Assembly: GCF_040253615.1 (NCBI RefSeq)
Contig: NZ_JBEJGY010000004.1
Location: 5,022,001-5,086,000, forward strand
DNA length: 64,000 bases
From: Streptomyces sp. Edi4
Lineage (GTDB): Bacteria; Actinomycetota; Actinomycetes; Streptomycetales; Streptomycetaceae
Reading direction: 5' to 3'
Part shown: in pieces, positions 53,482-61,307 of the stretch
Position numbering within the stretch: the stretch's first letter is position 1
How the letters are laid out: every line of letters begins with the position of its first letter
Notes under the pieces: model-generated
The model's database searches: none
What the model saw: the letters and a program-made list of their open reading frames with translations, nothing else
Told to the model about the DNA's origin: nothing
Translations under genes and position numbers: made by a program

Positions 53482-54336
53482 CTAGCCGGGTCTGACCGCC
53501 CCCCGCACCGGCAGACAGCCGACCGGCTCCTCGCGGACGTACGCCCCCGAGTGCGGCGCGTGGATCATCATGCCGCGGCCGCTGTAGAGGCCGACGTGAC
53601 TGCGGTCGTCGTAGAAGAAGAGCAGGTCGCCCGGGCCCAGCTCGCCGGGCGCGACCTCGGCGCCCGCCATCGTCTGGTCACGGGCGGCGCGCGGCAGCTC
53701 CACTCCGGCCGCCTTCCACGCCGCACGGGTAAGGCCCGCGCAGTCGTAGGAGGCGGGGCCGGCCGCGCCCCGCACATACGGCTTGCCCATCTGGGCGCGG
53801 GCGAAGGCCAGGGCGCCGGCGGCCTTGAGCCCGTGGGTGGGCGCGGAGACGGGCGGGGGCGGCGGGACGGCGAGCAGCGCGCGGGCCGCCGTCAGCTTGT
53901 GCTGGGCCTCCCGCTTGGCAACCCGCAGCGACCGCCGCGTGGCGCTCAGCGCGGCCGCCAACCGGTTCGCCTCGGCCCGCCGGTGTGCGGCGGTGGCCGC
54001 GTCGTCCGCCCTGACGGCGGTGGCCACGGTGGCCGCGGTGGCGACGGCCGCGGTGGCGACGGATCCGGTGGCGACGGATCCGGTGGCGGTGACGGCCGTG
54101 GCGGTGGCCGGATCCGCCTGACGGTAGAGGTCGACGACCTTCCTGCGCACCTCATCGGCGCTCGGCCCCTGCCCGGCGGACCCTGGGCCCGCGCTCTGCG
54201 CGAGCAAACTCAGCGAGGCGAGCGCGGCCGTCGTCACACCCATGACGGGCACGTGCGCGGTGAGCAGCGCGGCGCCACCGTCGCAGTGGCGCGGACGCTC
54301 GCGCCGCCGGGTGCGGGCCTTGCGGTGGGAGGGCAA
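53482..54336 (-). CDS. NlpC/P60 endopeptidase, second copy, TTG start
   Basis: 284 residues. TTG 54336 has an excellent AAGGAGGG site, which decides the start. The N terminus is Arg-rich before a hydrophobic export segment (VMGVTTAALASLSLLAQ). The central linker contains Val-Ala-Thr repeats (TATGSVATGSVATAAVATAA) encoded by short tandem repeats, replacing most of the coiled coil of its neighbour. The C-terminal NlpC/P60 domain has nucleophile Cys in YDCAGLTRAAW, His in SHVGLYSG and IHAPHSG. It has the same family and orientation as the gene at 51664-52719, from which it is separated by the small membrane protein. Confidence 0.88.
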   Translation of the reverse strand: MPSHRKARTRRRERPRHCDGGAALLTAHVPVMGVTTAALASLSLLAQSAGPGSAGQGPSADEVRRKVVDLYRQADPATATAVTATGSVATGSVATAAVATAATVATAVRADDAATAAHRRAEANRLAAALSATRRSLRVAKREAQHKLTAARALLAVPPPPPVSAPTHGLKAAGALAFARAQMGKPYVRGAAGPASYDCAGLTRAAWKAAGVELPRAARDQTMAGAEVAPGELGPGDLLFFYDDRSHVGLYSGRGMMIHAPHSGAYVREEPVGCLPVRGAVRPG

Positions 54337-54364
54337 GCCACCACCCTCCTTCCGCGTCGTTCAA

Positions 54365-54383
54365 GCCGGGGGCGGCCCCCGGC
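54365..54383 (-). other. Hairpin in the 5' leader of the second NlpC/P60 gene
   Basis: GCCGGGGG, three bases, CCCCCGGC: 8-bp all-GC stem about 30 nt upstream of the TTG start and just after a -10-like TAGCGT (54398-54393). Confidence 0.5.
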
Positions 54384-54537
54384 TGCTGCGGAACGCTAGC
54401 CAACTCCCGCGCCCCCTGGGAAGGTTGATGTCGGACAGGCCCGATACGTGCCGCTGTCCTTCACGGTGCGTAGTCGCGGGCGCTCTCTCCGAAGGGGGCG
54501 GCGGACTGTCAGTGGGGCGGCCTAGACTCGAGAGACG

Positions 54538-57009
54538 ATGAGCAGCCTCTTTGACGACAGCTTCCTGGCGGACCTCCAGCCCTCCGAGGAGGAGCACCCG
54601 CCCCCGCCTGAGGAGTCGCACGCGCCCGAAGCGGTGCCGGACGACCTGTTCGGCGGGCGGTTCGACGCGCCCGTGGACCGCGACGCGCACTACCGGGGCG
54701 GCGCCCCGCGCCCGGTGATCGACGCGGCGGCCCTCCTGGAGGGGCTGAACGAACAGCAGCGCGCCGCCGTCGTGCACGCGGGTTCGCCGCTGCTCATCGT
54801 CGCCGGCGCGGGCTCCGGCAAGACCCGGGTGCTCACGCACCGTATCGCCCACCTCCTGGCCACCCGGGGTGTGCACCCCGGCCAGATCCTCGCGATCACC
54901 TTCACCAACAAGGCCGCCGGCGAGATGAAGGAGCGCGTCGAGCAGCTGGTCGGCCCGCGCGCCAACGCGATGTGGGTCATGACCTTCCACAGCGCGTGCG
55001 TACGGATCCTGCGCCGCGAGTCGAAGAAGCTCGGCTTCACCTCGTCGTTCTCGATCTACGACGCGGCCGACTCCAAGCGCCTTATGGCCCTGGTCTGCCG
55101 CGATCTGGACCTCGACCCCAAGCGCTTCCCGCCGAAGGCGTTCAGTGCCAAGGTGTCCAACCTGAAGAACGAGCTGATCGACGAGGAGACCTTCGCCGGG
55201 CAGGCGGCCGACGGGTTCGAGAAGACGCTCGCCCAGGCCTACACGCTGTACCAGGCGAGGCTGCGCGAGGCCAACGCGCTCGACTTCGACGACATCATCA
55301 TGACCACGGTCCATCTCCTCCAGGCGTTCCCGGACGTGGCCGAGCACTACCGGCTGCGCTTCCGGCACGTCCTGGTGGACGAGTACCAGGACACCAACCA
55401 CGCCCAGTACACCCTCGTACGGGAACTGGTGGGCCCCTCCGGCGAGGCGCAGGCCCCCGCCGAGCTGTGCGTGGTGGGCGACGCCGACCAGTCGATCTAC
55501 GCCTTCCGCGGCGCGACGATCCGCAACATCCTCCAGTTCGAGGAGGACTACCCGGACGCGACGACGATCCTCCTGGAGCAGAACTACCGCTCCACCCAGA
55601 CGATCCTGTCCGCGGCCAACGCGGTGATCGAGCGCAACGAGAGCCGCCGCCCCAAGAACCTGTGGACGGACGCGGGGCCCGGCGCCCAGATCGCGGGCTA
55701 CGTCGCGGACACCGAGCACGACGAGGCGCAGTTCGTCGCCGACGAGATCGACCGGCTCACCGACAAGGGCGAGGCCAAGGCGGGCGACGTCGCGGTCTTC
55801 TACCGCACCAACGCGCAGTCCCGTGTCTTCGAGGAGATCTTCATCCGGGTCGGCCTGCCCTACAAGGTGGTCGGCGGCGTCCGCTTCTACGAGCGCAAGG
55901 AAGTCAGGGACGTCCTGGCCTATCTGCGCGTCCTGTCCAACGCCGAGGACACCGTCCCGCTGCGCCGCATCCTCAACGTCCCCAAGCGCGGCATCGGCGA
56001 GCGCGCCGAAGCCATGATCGACGCGCTGTCGCTGCGCGAGAAGATCACCTTCCCGCAGGCGCTGCGCCGCGTCGACGAGGCGTACGGCATGGCCGCCCGC
56101 TCGGCCAACGCCGTCAAGCGCTTCAACACGCTGATGGAGGAGCTGCGGACGATCGTCGACTCCGGCGCGGGCCCGGCCGTCGTGCTCGAAGCCGTCCTCG
56201 AACGGACCGGCTACCTCGCGGAGTTGCAGGCATCGACCGACCCGCAGGACGAGACCCGCATCGAAAACCTCCAGGAACTGGCCGCCGTGGCCCTGGAGTT
56301 CGAGCAGGAACGCAGTGAGGCCGATGGCGGGGAAGGTGCGGGCACGGGCACGCTCGCGGAGTTCCTGGAGAAGGTCGCCCTGGTCGCCGACTCCGACCAG
56401 ATCCCCGACGAGAGCGAGGACGGCTCTGGCGTCATCACCCTGATGACCCTGCACACCGCCAAGGGCCTCGAATTCCCCGTCGTGTTCCTGACCGGCATGG
56501 AGGACGGCGTCTTCCCGCACATGCGCGCGCTCGGCCAGGCCAAGGAGCTTGAGGAGGAGCGCCGCCTGGCCTACGTCGGCATCACGCGCGCCCGCGAGCG
56601 GCTGTACCTCACACGCTCCTCGATGCGCAGCGCGTGGGGCCAGCCCTCGTACAACCCGGCGTCGCGCTTCCTGGAAGAGATCCCGGTGCAGCACCTGGAG
56701 TGGAAGCGGACCGGGCCGATGTCCGCGCCGGCGGGCCCGGTGTCCGGGAAGTCGCTCGGCGGCGGCATCGGCAACTCACTGTCGTCCTCGCGCTCCAAGG
56801 CGGGCCCGTCGGGCTTCGCGACCCGGCGCGGCAGCGACAAGCCGGTGATCTCCCTGTCGGTCGGCGACCGGGTCACCCACGACCAGTTCGGCCTGGGCAC
56901 CGTGATGACGGTGACGGGCTCCGGCTCGGACGCCCAGGCCACGATCGACTTCGGCGACGAGCGCCCCAAGAAGCTGCTGCTGCGGTACGCGCCGGTCGAA
57001 AAGCTCTAA
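54538..57009 (+). CDS. pcrA: ATP-dependent DNA helicase PcrA/UvrD
   Basis: 823-residue superfamily 1A 3'-to-5' helicase of DNA repair and replication restart. All motifs are visible: AGAGSGKTRVL (I), TFTNKAAGEMKER (Ia), LVDEYQDT (II), GDADQSIYAFRGA (III), LEQNYRST (IV), TLHTAKGLEFPVVFL (V), RLAYVGITRARERL (VI). An acidic/Pro-rich ~60-residue N-terminal extension and a C-terminal RNA-polymerase-binding Tudor-like segment (GDRVTHDQFGLGTVMTV) are typical of actinobacterial PcrA. A -10-like TAGACT lies nine bases before the ATG. Confidence 0.97.
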   Translation: MSSLFDDSFLADLQPSEEEHPPPPEESHAPEAVPDDLFGGRFDAPVDRDAHYRGGAPRPVIDAAALLEGLNEQQRAAVVHAGSPLLIVAGAGSGKTRVLTHRIAHLLATRGVHPGQILAITFTNKAAGEMKERVEQLVGPRANAMWVMTFHSACVRILRRESKKLGFTSSFSIYDAADSKRLMALVCRDLDLDPKRFPPKAFSAKVSNLKNELIDEETFAGQAADGFEKTLAQAYTLYQARLREANALDFDDIIMTTVHLLQAFPDVAEHYRLRFRHVLVDEYQDTNHAQYTLVRELVGPSGEAQAPAELCVVGDADQSIYAFRGATIRNILQFEEDYPDATTILLEQNYRSTQTILSAANAVIERNESRRPKNLWTDAGPGAQIAGYVADTEHDEAQFVADEIDRLTDKGEAKAGDVAVFYRTNAQSRVFEEIFIRVGLPYKVVGGVRFYERKEVRDVLAYLRVLSNAEDTVPLRRILNVPKRGIGERAEAMIDALSLREKITFPQALRRVDEAYGMAARSANAVKRFNTLMEELRTIVDSGAGPAVVLEAVLERTGYLAELQASTDPQDETRIENLQELAAVALEFEQERSEADGGEGAGTGTLAEFLEKVALVADSDQIPDESEDGSGVITLMTLHTAKGLEFPVVFLTGMEDGVFPHMRALGQAKELEEERRLAYVGITRARERLYLTRSSMRSAWGQPSYNPASRFLEEIPVQHLEWKRTGPMSAPAGPVSGKSLGGGIGNSLSSSRSKAGPSGFATRRGSDKPVISLSVGDRVTHDQFGLGTVMTVTGSGSDAQATIDFGDERPKKLLLRYAPVEKL

Positions 57010-57022
57010 GCCCTCTTGGGCG

Positions 57023-58639
57023 TCACGTCGGGTCCAGGCCGTGGCCGCGCAGCCACGGCAGGGGGTCGATCGAGGAACCGCCGTCCGGCCGCACCTCGAA
57101 GTGGAGGTGCGGTCCGGTGGAGTTGCCGGAGCTTCCCGAGTACGCGATGACGTCACCGGCCTTCACCGGACCCGAGCGGATCTTGGTGCTGGACAGATGG
57201 CAGTACCAGGTCTCGGTGCCGTCGGCGCCCGTCACTATGGCCATGTTGCCGTAGGCGCTGTTCCACTGGGTGCGCACCGTGCCGTCGATCGCCGACATCA
57301 CGGGAGTGCCGAAGGAGACCGGGAAGTCGATGCCGGTGTGCACCGACATCCAGTTGACGCCGGCCTGCCCGTAGTAGGCGCTGAGGCCCTTCTGCGTCAC
57401 CGGCAGGACGAACTTGGGGCGGGCGGCCTCCTTGGCGGCGGCCGCCTCCTCCTTTTTCTTCTTCTCCGCGTCCTGGCGGGCCTTGAGGTCGATACGTTCC
57501 TGCGTCCGGCTCGCCCGGTCGGCGAAACTGTTCGCGCCGGCGCTGAGATGGGCGAGCTGGGTGTCCAGGTTCTTGTTGGCCGCGACCGGCTTGACCGAGG
57601 CGGGATCGGACGCGGCCAGCACGGCGCCGCTCCCGTCCTTGCCGCCGCCCAGCCCGTCCACCGAGGCCACCGCGACACCGGCCACGCCCATCACGCACAC
57701 GGACGGCACCGCGACGGTCAGCAGCGCCGAACGCTTGGCGGGGGTACGCCGCCGCCGGTTGCCGGCGCGCCGCGCCTCGGCCCGCGAGGCCGGGACCGCC
57801 GCGCCGGACGGCGATGCGCCGGCGTCGCTCTCGCCCGGCGCGTCGCTCTCGCCCGGCGCATCGCAAGACCCGGGGCCGGACACCTGGGCGAGCTCCACCT
57901 GGGGGAACTGGGCTGTCTCGTGCGGGAGTTGGTCCCCCGCGTCCGCCAGGGTCGTCGTGGTCGTCGTGCCGACCGTCGCGTTCCACGCGGTCGCGCCGGT
58001 CGTGGCGTTCCAGGCGGTCGCGTCGTACGTGCCGGTGTCGGCGTGGGCGCCGGGCACCGCCCACTGTCCGGTGGTGTCGTACGCGCAGGGGAGGGCGGTG
58101 GTGGCGTACTGGCCGGTGTCCTGCGCCGGGGCCCAGGCGTGGGCGTCCCACTGGCCGGTCGTGTCGAAGCCGCCGGTGTCGTACTGGCCGGTGTCGAACT
58201 GACCGCTGTCGAACTGGCCCGTGTCGCATGTGCCGGTGGGGGTGGCGAAGGTGTCGGTGGTGAAGGTGCCGGTGTCGAAGGCAGCGGTGTCGAACGCGGC
58301 GGTGTCGAAGGCGGCGGCCGGGAACGTGCCGGTCCCCAGCGGGTCGTGGTGCGGGGTGCCGCCGTGTCCGTACGCCGTCGCCTGGGCCGGGACCGTCCAG
58401 GTGCCGGTGGTGTCGTACGGGGAGGCGAAGGCGCCGGTGTCGAACTGCCCGGTCCCGTCCGGGGCATGGCCGCTCGGCGCGGAGGGGGCGCCGGGACCGC
58501 CCCGCATGGAGCCGAAGAGCGGGTCGACGTCGAAACTGCCCGTGCTGTGCGCGTGGGGGCCGTCGCCGCCCGGGCCACTGCCGCCGTTGAGGTATCCGTC
58601 ATGTCCGACGTACCCGGCGTGGGCGTGCTGGTCAGTCAC
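57023..58639 (-). CDS. M23 metallopeptidase with repetitive N-terminal region
   Basis: 538 residues. Residues ~75-260 are low complexity, dominated by FDT and DTGQ-type pentads (FDTAAFDTAAFDTG, FDSGQFDTGQYDTGG) and Thr/Trp stretches. A membrane helix follows an Arg-rich segment at ~304-330 (LLTVAVPSVCVMGVAGVAVA), then a basic coiled region (ERIDLKARQDAEKKKKEEAA) and an M23 domain at ~417-538 with zinc ligands in HTGIDF and HLHFEV. The repeats lie on the cytoplasmic side, the peptidase outside. GTG 58639 follows GAGAGAAG. It probably cleaves peptidoglycan cross-bridges. Confidence 0.9.
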   Translation of the reverse strand: MTDQHAHAGYVGHDGYLNGGSGPGGDGPHAHSTGSFDVDPLFGSMRGGPGAPSAPSGHAPDGTGQFDTGAFASPYDTTGTWTVPAQATAYGHGGTPHHDPLGTGTFPAAAFDTAAFDTAAFDTGTFTTDTFATPTGTCDTGQFDSGQFDTGQYDTGGFDTTGQWDAHAWAPAQDTGQYATTALPCAYDTTGQWAVPGAHADTGTYDATAWNATTGATAWNATVGTTTTTTLADAGDQLPHETAQFPQVELAQVSGPGSCDAPGESDAPGESDAGASPSGAAVPASRAEARRAGNRRRRTPAKRSALLTVAVPSVCVMGVAGVAVASVDGLGGGKDGSGAVLAASDPASVKPVAANKNLDTQLAHLSAGANSFADRASRTQERIDLKARQDAEKKKKEEAAAAKEAARPKFVLPVTQKGLSAYYGQAGVNWMSVHTGIDFPVSFGTPVMSAIDGTVRTQWNSAYGNMAIVTGADGTETWYCHLSSTKIRSGPVKAGDVIAYSGSSGNSTGPHLHFEVRPDGGSSIDPLPWLRGHGLDPT

Positions 58640-58902
58640 CAACTTCTCTCTCGCCTCGGCAACAGAACCTGCGGCCGGGGTCCCCGCTGGGTGGGGGTCC
58701 CGGGGGCAGCAGTGGCGTGACTGTACCCGGCGGTACGTGACGGCGACAATCTTCGAGGCTCGTGCGGGCCGCGGAAACGAGCAATCGGCTTCCTTTGGGC
58801 GGCCCCTGGGCACAGCCTTGGCCCTGTGTTCGGCCCGCGTTCGACGCGGAGCGGACGTGCGTACGCCCCGCGCGGCCCCGACTCGCGCCGCGCGGGGGCG
58901 TG

Positions 58903-58976
58903 TTCAGGCCGCCGGGGTTCAGCCACCGGCGTTCAAGTTTCCGCCGTTCAGGCCACCGCTGTTCAGGCCACCGAGA
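58903..58976. repeat. About five 15-bp tandem repeats at the lipase 3' end
   Basis: Units of TTCAGGCCACCGCTG and variants at about 58903, 58918, 58932, 58947 and 58962. The lipase stop codon lies inside the last unit. The rest of 58640-58962 shows no gene; it holds the leader of the M23 gene. Confidence 0.85.
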
Positions 58977-59784
58977 ACGCGTCCTGGCCGGCGGCCTCCG
59001 GTTCATCGGCGGTCAGCGCCTGCCGCACACCGGCCGCGACGGCCGGGTGGACCGGCAGGGCCAGATGCCCGATGCCCGTGACTCTGATGTTCCGCGCGAT
59101 CAGATCCGGGTGCTCCACGCGGGCCGTGCCGACCGGGATCATCAGCGTGTCGAGGTCGCTCCAGAACCCCACGAACCGGGTGCGCACGCCGGGCGCGGGA
59201 GCGCGCAGCTCCTCGATGAGCGCGGAGCCCGGGCACATCTGCCGGCCGATCGGGTGGGCGTGCGCGAGCTGCGCCGAGCGTGTCCCTCCATGCGGGGTGC
59301 CGAGCGTGACCAGCGTACGGACCCGGCGCTCGCCGCCCAGGCACTGCACGTAGTAACGGGCTATCAGGCCGCCCAGGCTGTGCCCCACGATGTCCACCTC
59401 GGGGTGGCCGGTGCGGGCGCAGATGTCCTCGACATGACGGCCGAGCAGGGCGGCGGCGGCCCTGATGTCGGCGGTCAGTGGCGAGTAGTTGAGGGATTCG
59501 AGGTGCCGCCAGCCGTGCCGGGCAAGCGAGCGGCGCAGCAGGACGAAGACGGACCGGTTGTCGATGAAGCCGTGCAGCAGGACCACGGGCGGGTGCGAAC
59601 GGCCCGTTGTGGGCAGCGTGGTGGCGTCCGGGCCGGTCGCCGGGTGGCGCTCGGGGGTCAGGCCGGTGGGGTAGAGGAGCAGGTGCCCGGCCAGCACCGC
59701 CAGGTCGAGCGCGGTGGCGCGGATCAGCGCCACCGGGAGCCACGCCCGGCGCAGGCACCCGGACAGTAAGGACAAGAGCGGCAC
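58963..59784 (-). CDS. Secreted or membrane-associated lipase (alpha/beta hydrolase)
   Basis: 273 residues. The N terminus is hydrophobic (LLSLLSGCLRRAWLPVALIRATALDLAVLAGHLLLY), consistent with export or membrane association. Family features: oxyanion-side VVLLHGFIDNRSVF, nucleophile Ser in IVGHSLGGLIARYYVQ, VTLGTPHGGTRSA, Asp in WSDLDTLMIP and His in GIGHLALPVHP. It resembles the LipA/EstA-type lipases of actinobacteria. GTG 59784 has GGGAGG upstream. Divergent from icmB. Confidence 0.88.
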   Translation of the reverse strand: MPLLSLLSGCLRRAWLPVALIRATALDLAVLAGHLLLYPTGLTPERHPATGPDATTLPTTGRSHPPVVLLHGFIDNRSVFVLLRRSLARHGWRHLESLNYSPLTADIRAAAALLGRHVEDICARTGHPEVDIVGHSLGGLIARYYVQCLGGERRVRTLVTLGTPHGGTRSAQLAHAHPIGRQMCPGSALIEELRAPAPGVRTRFVGFWSDLDTLMIPVGTARVEHPDLIARNIRVTGIGHLALPVHPAVAAGVRQALTADEPEAAGQDAFSVA

Positions 59785-59894
59785 GGCGACGACCTCCCGA
59801 ATGGCACACGGACGACCGCTCCGTCCCCCGTGTGCCCTCATGGGGCTCCGCCGGCAAGGGCCGGCCCGCCCGGGCCGGCCCCTCGGTACGCGGA

Positions 59895-59937
59895 GCCGGA
59901 CCACCGTGCCGTGCGGCTGACGGCACGGTGGTCCGGC
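59895..59937. other. Strong hairpin in lipase-icmB intergenic region
   Basis: Perfect 18-bp stem, arms 59895-59912 and 59920-59937, 7-nt loop, about 110 nt upstream of the lipase and 250 nt upstream of icmB. No gene is apparent in 59785-60187. Its place between divergent genes is odd for a terminator. Confidence 0.8.
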
Positions 59938-60187
59938 GCCTTCACAGCGGCTCCCCTGCGCCGTGCCCGCCCGGGAACGACCGGCCTCCTGCCGCGCCGA
60001 CGGGCAGGCCGGGGCGGCGGCGGTGCGGGTGCCGATGCGGGTACGGTGCGAAACGAACGTGTCCCACGTGTGATTTCCCCCTCCCTCCCCACCGCGAAAC
60101 GGCGGCGTGCGGGATGCTGTGGATAACGTTCGTTCACTTCCCCGGGTTTCGGCGCGGGGTGCGCAGGTGGGACAGGTGGAGGCAGTG

Positions 60188-60592
60188 ATGGGTGTAACTG
60201 GTCCGATCCGCGTGGTGGTGGCCAAGCCGGGGCTCGACGGTCACGATCGCGGAGCCAAGGTGATCGCGCGGGCGCTGCGGGACGCCGGTATGGAGGTCAT
60301 CTACACCGGGCTGCACCAGACGCCCGAGCAGATCGTCGACACCGCGATCCAGGAGGATGCCGACGCGATCGGGCTCTCCATCCTCTCCGGGGCGCACAAC
60401 ACGCTGTTCGCGAAGGTGCTCGAGCTGTTGAAGGAGCGGGAGGCGGAGGACATCAAGGTCTTCGGTGGCGGCATCATCCCGGAGGCGGACATCGCCCCCC
60501 TGAAGGACCTCGGAGTGGCGGAGATCTTCACGCCGGGAGCGACGACCGGGGCGATCGTCGGATGGGTACGCGAAAACGTCCGAGCCGCGTAA
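60188..60592 (+). CDS. icmB: Coenzyme B12-binding small subunit of isobutyryl-CoA mutase
   Basis: 134-residue cobalamin-binding domain protein. With the large subunit IcmA (not encoded here) it would interconvert isobutyryl-CoA and n-butyryl-CoA. Cobalt-ligand motif D17-G-H19-D-R-G22, then GLSILSGAHN and GGGIIPEADI complete the B12 fold. Length and sequence match Streptomyces IcmB closely. The ATG at 60188 follows GGAGG. The related mutase alpha-subunit C-terminal domain is the alternative identity, but the free-standing length supports IcmB. Confidence 0.92.
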   Translation: MGVTGPIRVVVAKPGLDGHDRGAKVIARALRDAGMEVIYTGLHQTPEQIVDTAIQEDADAIGLSILSGAHNTLFAKVLELLKEREAEDIKVFGGGIIPEADIAPLKDLGVAEIFTPGATTGAIVGWVRENVRAA

Positions 60593-60640
60593 ACCCGGCC
60601 CGGGCCGGGTCGGCCAACGCGGGCCAGCACCGCCCCCCCC

Positions 60641-60743
60641 CGGGGCGCGGGGAACTGCGCGCTCAGCCACGCACGGTCGGCAGCCGGGGTCCCTGGGGCT
60701 CCGCCCCAGACCCCGTTCGCGCCTGAAGGGCGCTCGTCCTCAA
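60641..60743. repeat. Intergenic repeat element, copy A
   Basis: Begins CGGGGCGCGGGGAACTGCGC and contains GGCTCCGCCCCAGACCCCG, the hallmark of a repeat family seen widely between Streptomyces genes. More diverged than copies B and C. Confidence 0.8.
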
Positions 60744-60821
60744 TCTCCCCCAAGGCCTTGAGGGCCAGGGGGGACCCCCATGACGGGCGGGGTATGTCCA
60801 GGTGGGCAGGCACGGACCCTG

Positions 60822-60940
60822 CCAGGGGCGCGGGGAACTGCGCGCTCAGCCACGTACGGTCCGCAGCCGGGGCCCCTGCGGCTCCGCCCCAGACCCCGTT
60901 CGCGCTGAAGGCGCTCGTCCTCAAGCGCCGGACAGGCTGA
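60822..60940. repeat. Intergenic repeat element, copy B
   Basis: 119 bp, identical to copy C at 61012-61130; the two starts are 190 bp apart. Internal GGGGC...GCCCC segments allow extensive folding. Confidence 0.93.
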
Positions 60941-61011
60941 CTATGCCTGTGCTGGCCTGCGCCGGATGCTCAGGGGCGCGGGGGGTTGACGATGCGGGCC
61001 AGCACCGCCCC

Positions 61012-61130
61012 CCAGGGGCGCGGGGAACTGCGCGCTCAGCCACGTACGGTCCGCAGCCGGGGCCCCTGCGGCTCCGCCCCAGACCCCGTTCGCGCTGAAG
61101 GCGCTCGTCCTCAAGCGCCGGACAGGCTGA
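61012..61130. repeat. Intergenic repeat element, copy C
   Basis: 119 bp, identical to copy B. Confidence 0.93.
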
Positions 61131-61159
61131 GGGTGCCGGTCCGGACCCGCGTCGGAAGC

Positions 61160-61295
61160 CCAGGGGCGCGGGGAACTGCGCGACCGGCCACCCACGGTCC
61201 GCAGCCGGGGTTCCTGGGCTCTGCACCAGAGCCCGTTTGGGAGGCTGCCGACGCGGGCCAGCGTCGACCCTGTCAGGGGCGCGGGGAACTGCGCG
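61160..61295. repeat. Intergenic repeat element, partial copies D and E
   Basis: A decayed copy from 61160 and a 22-bp core (CAGGGGCGCGGGGAACTGCG) at 61274-61295, ending close to the stop codon of the DUF5691 gene. Together A to E fill the 715-nt gap 60593-61307, which holds no gene. Confidence 0.8.
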
Positions 61296-61307
61296 TGGGG
61301 CCGGGGC

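Noticed and set aside
52720..54540. c-di-AMP (ydaO) riboswitch before the NlpC/P60 genes
   Set aside because: Expected from family knowledge, but its conserved GGGTGAATC and downstream motifs were not found on the coding strand of either leader.
58903..61295. CRISPR array
   Set aside because: Repeats are either contiguous 15-bp units or 119-bp elements; there are no uniform unique spacers and no cas genes.
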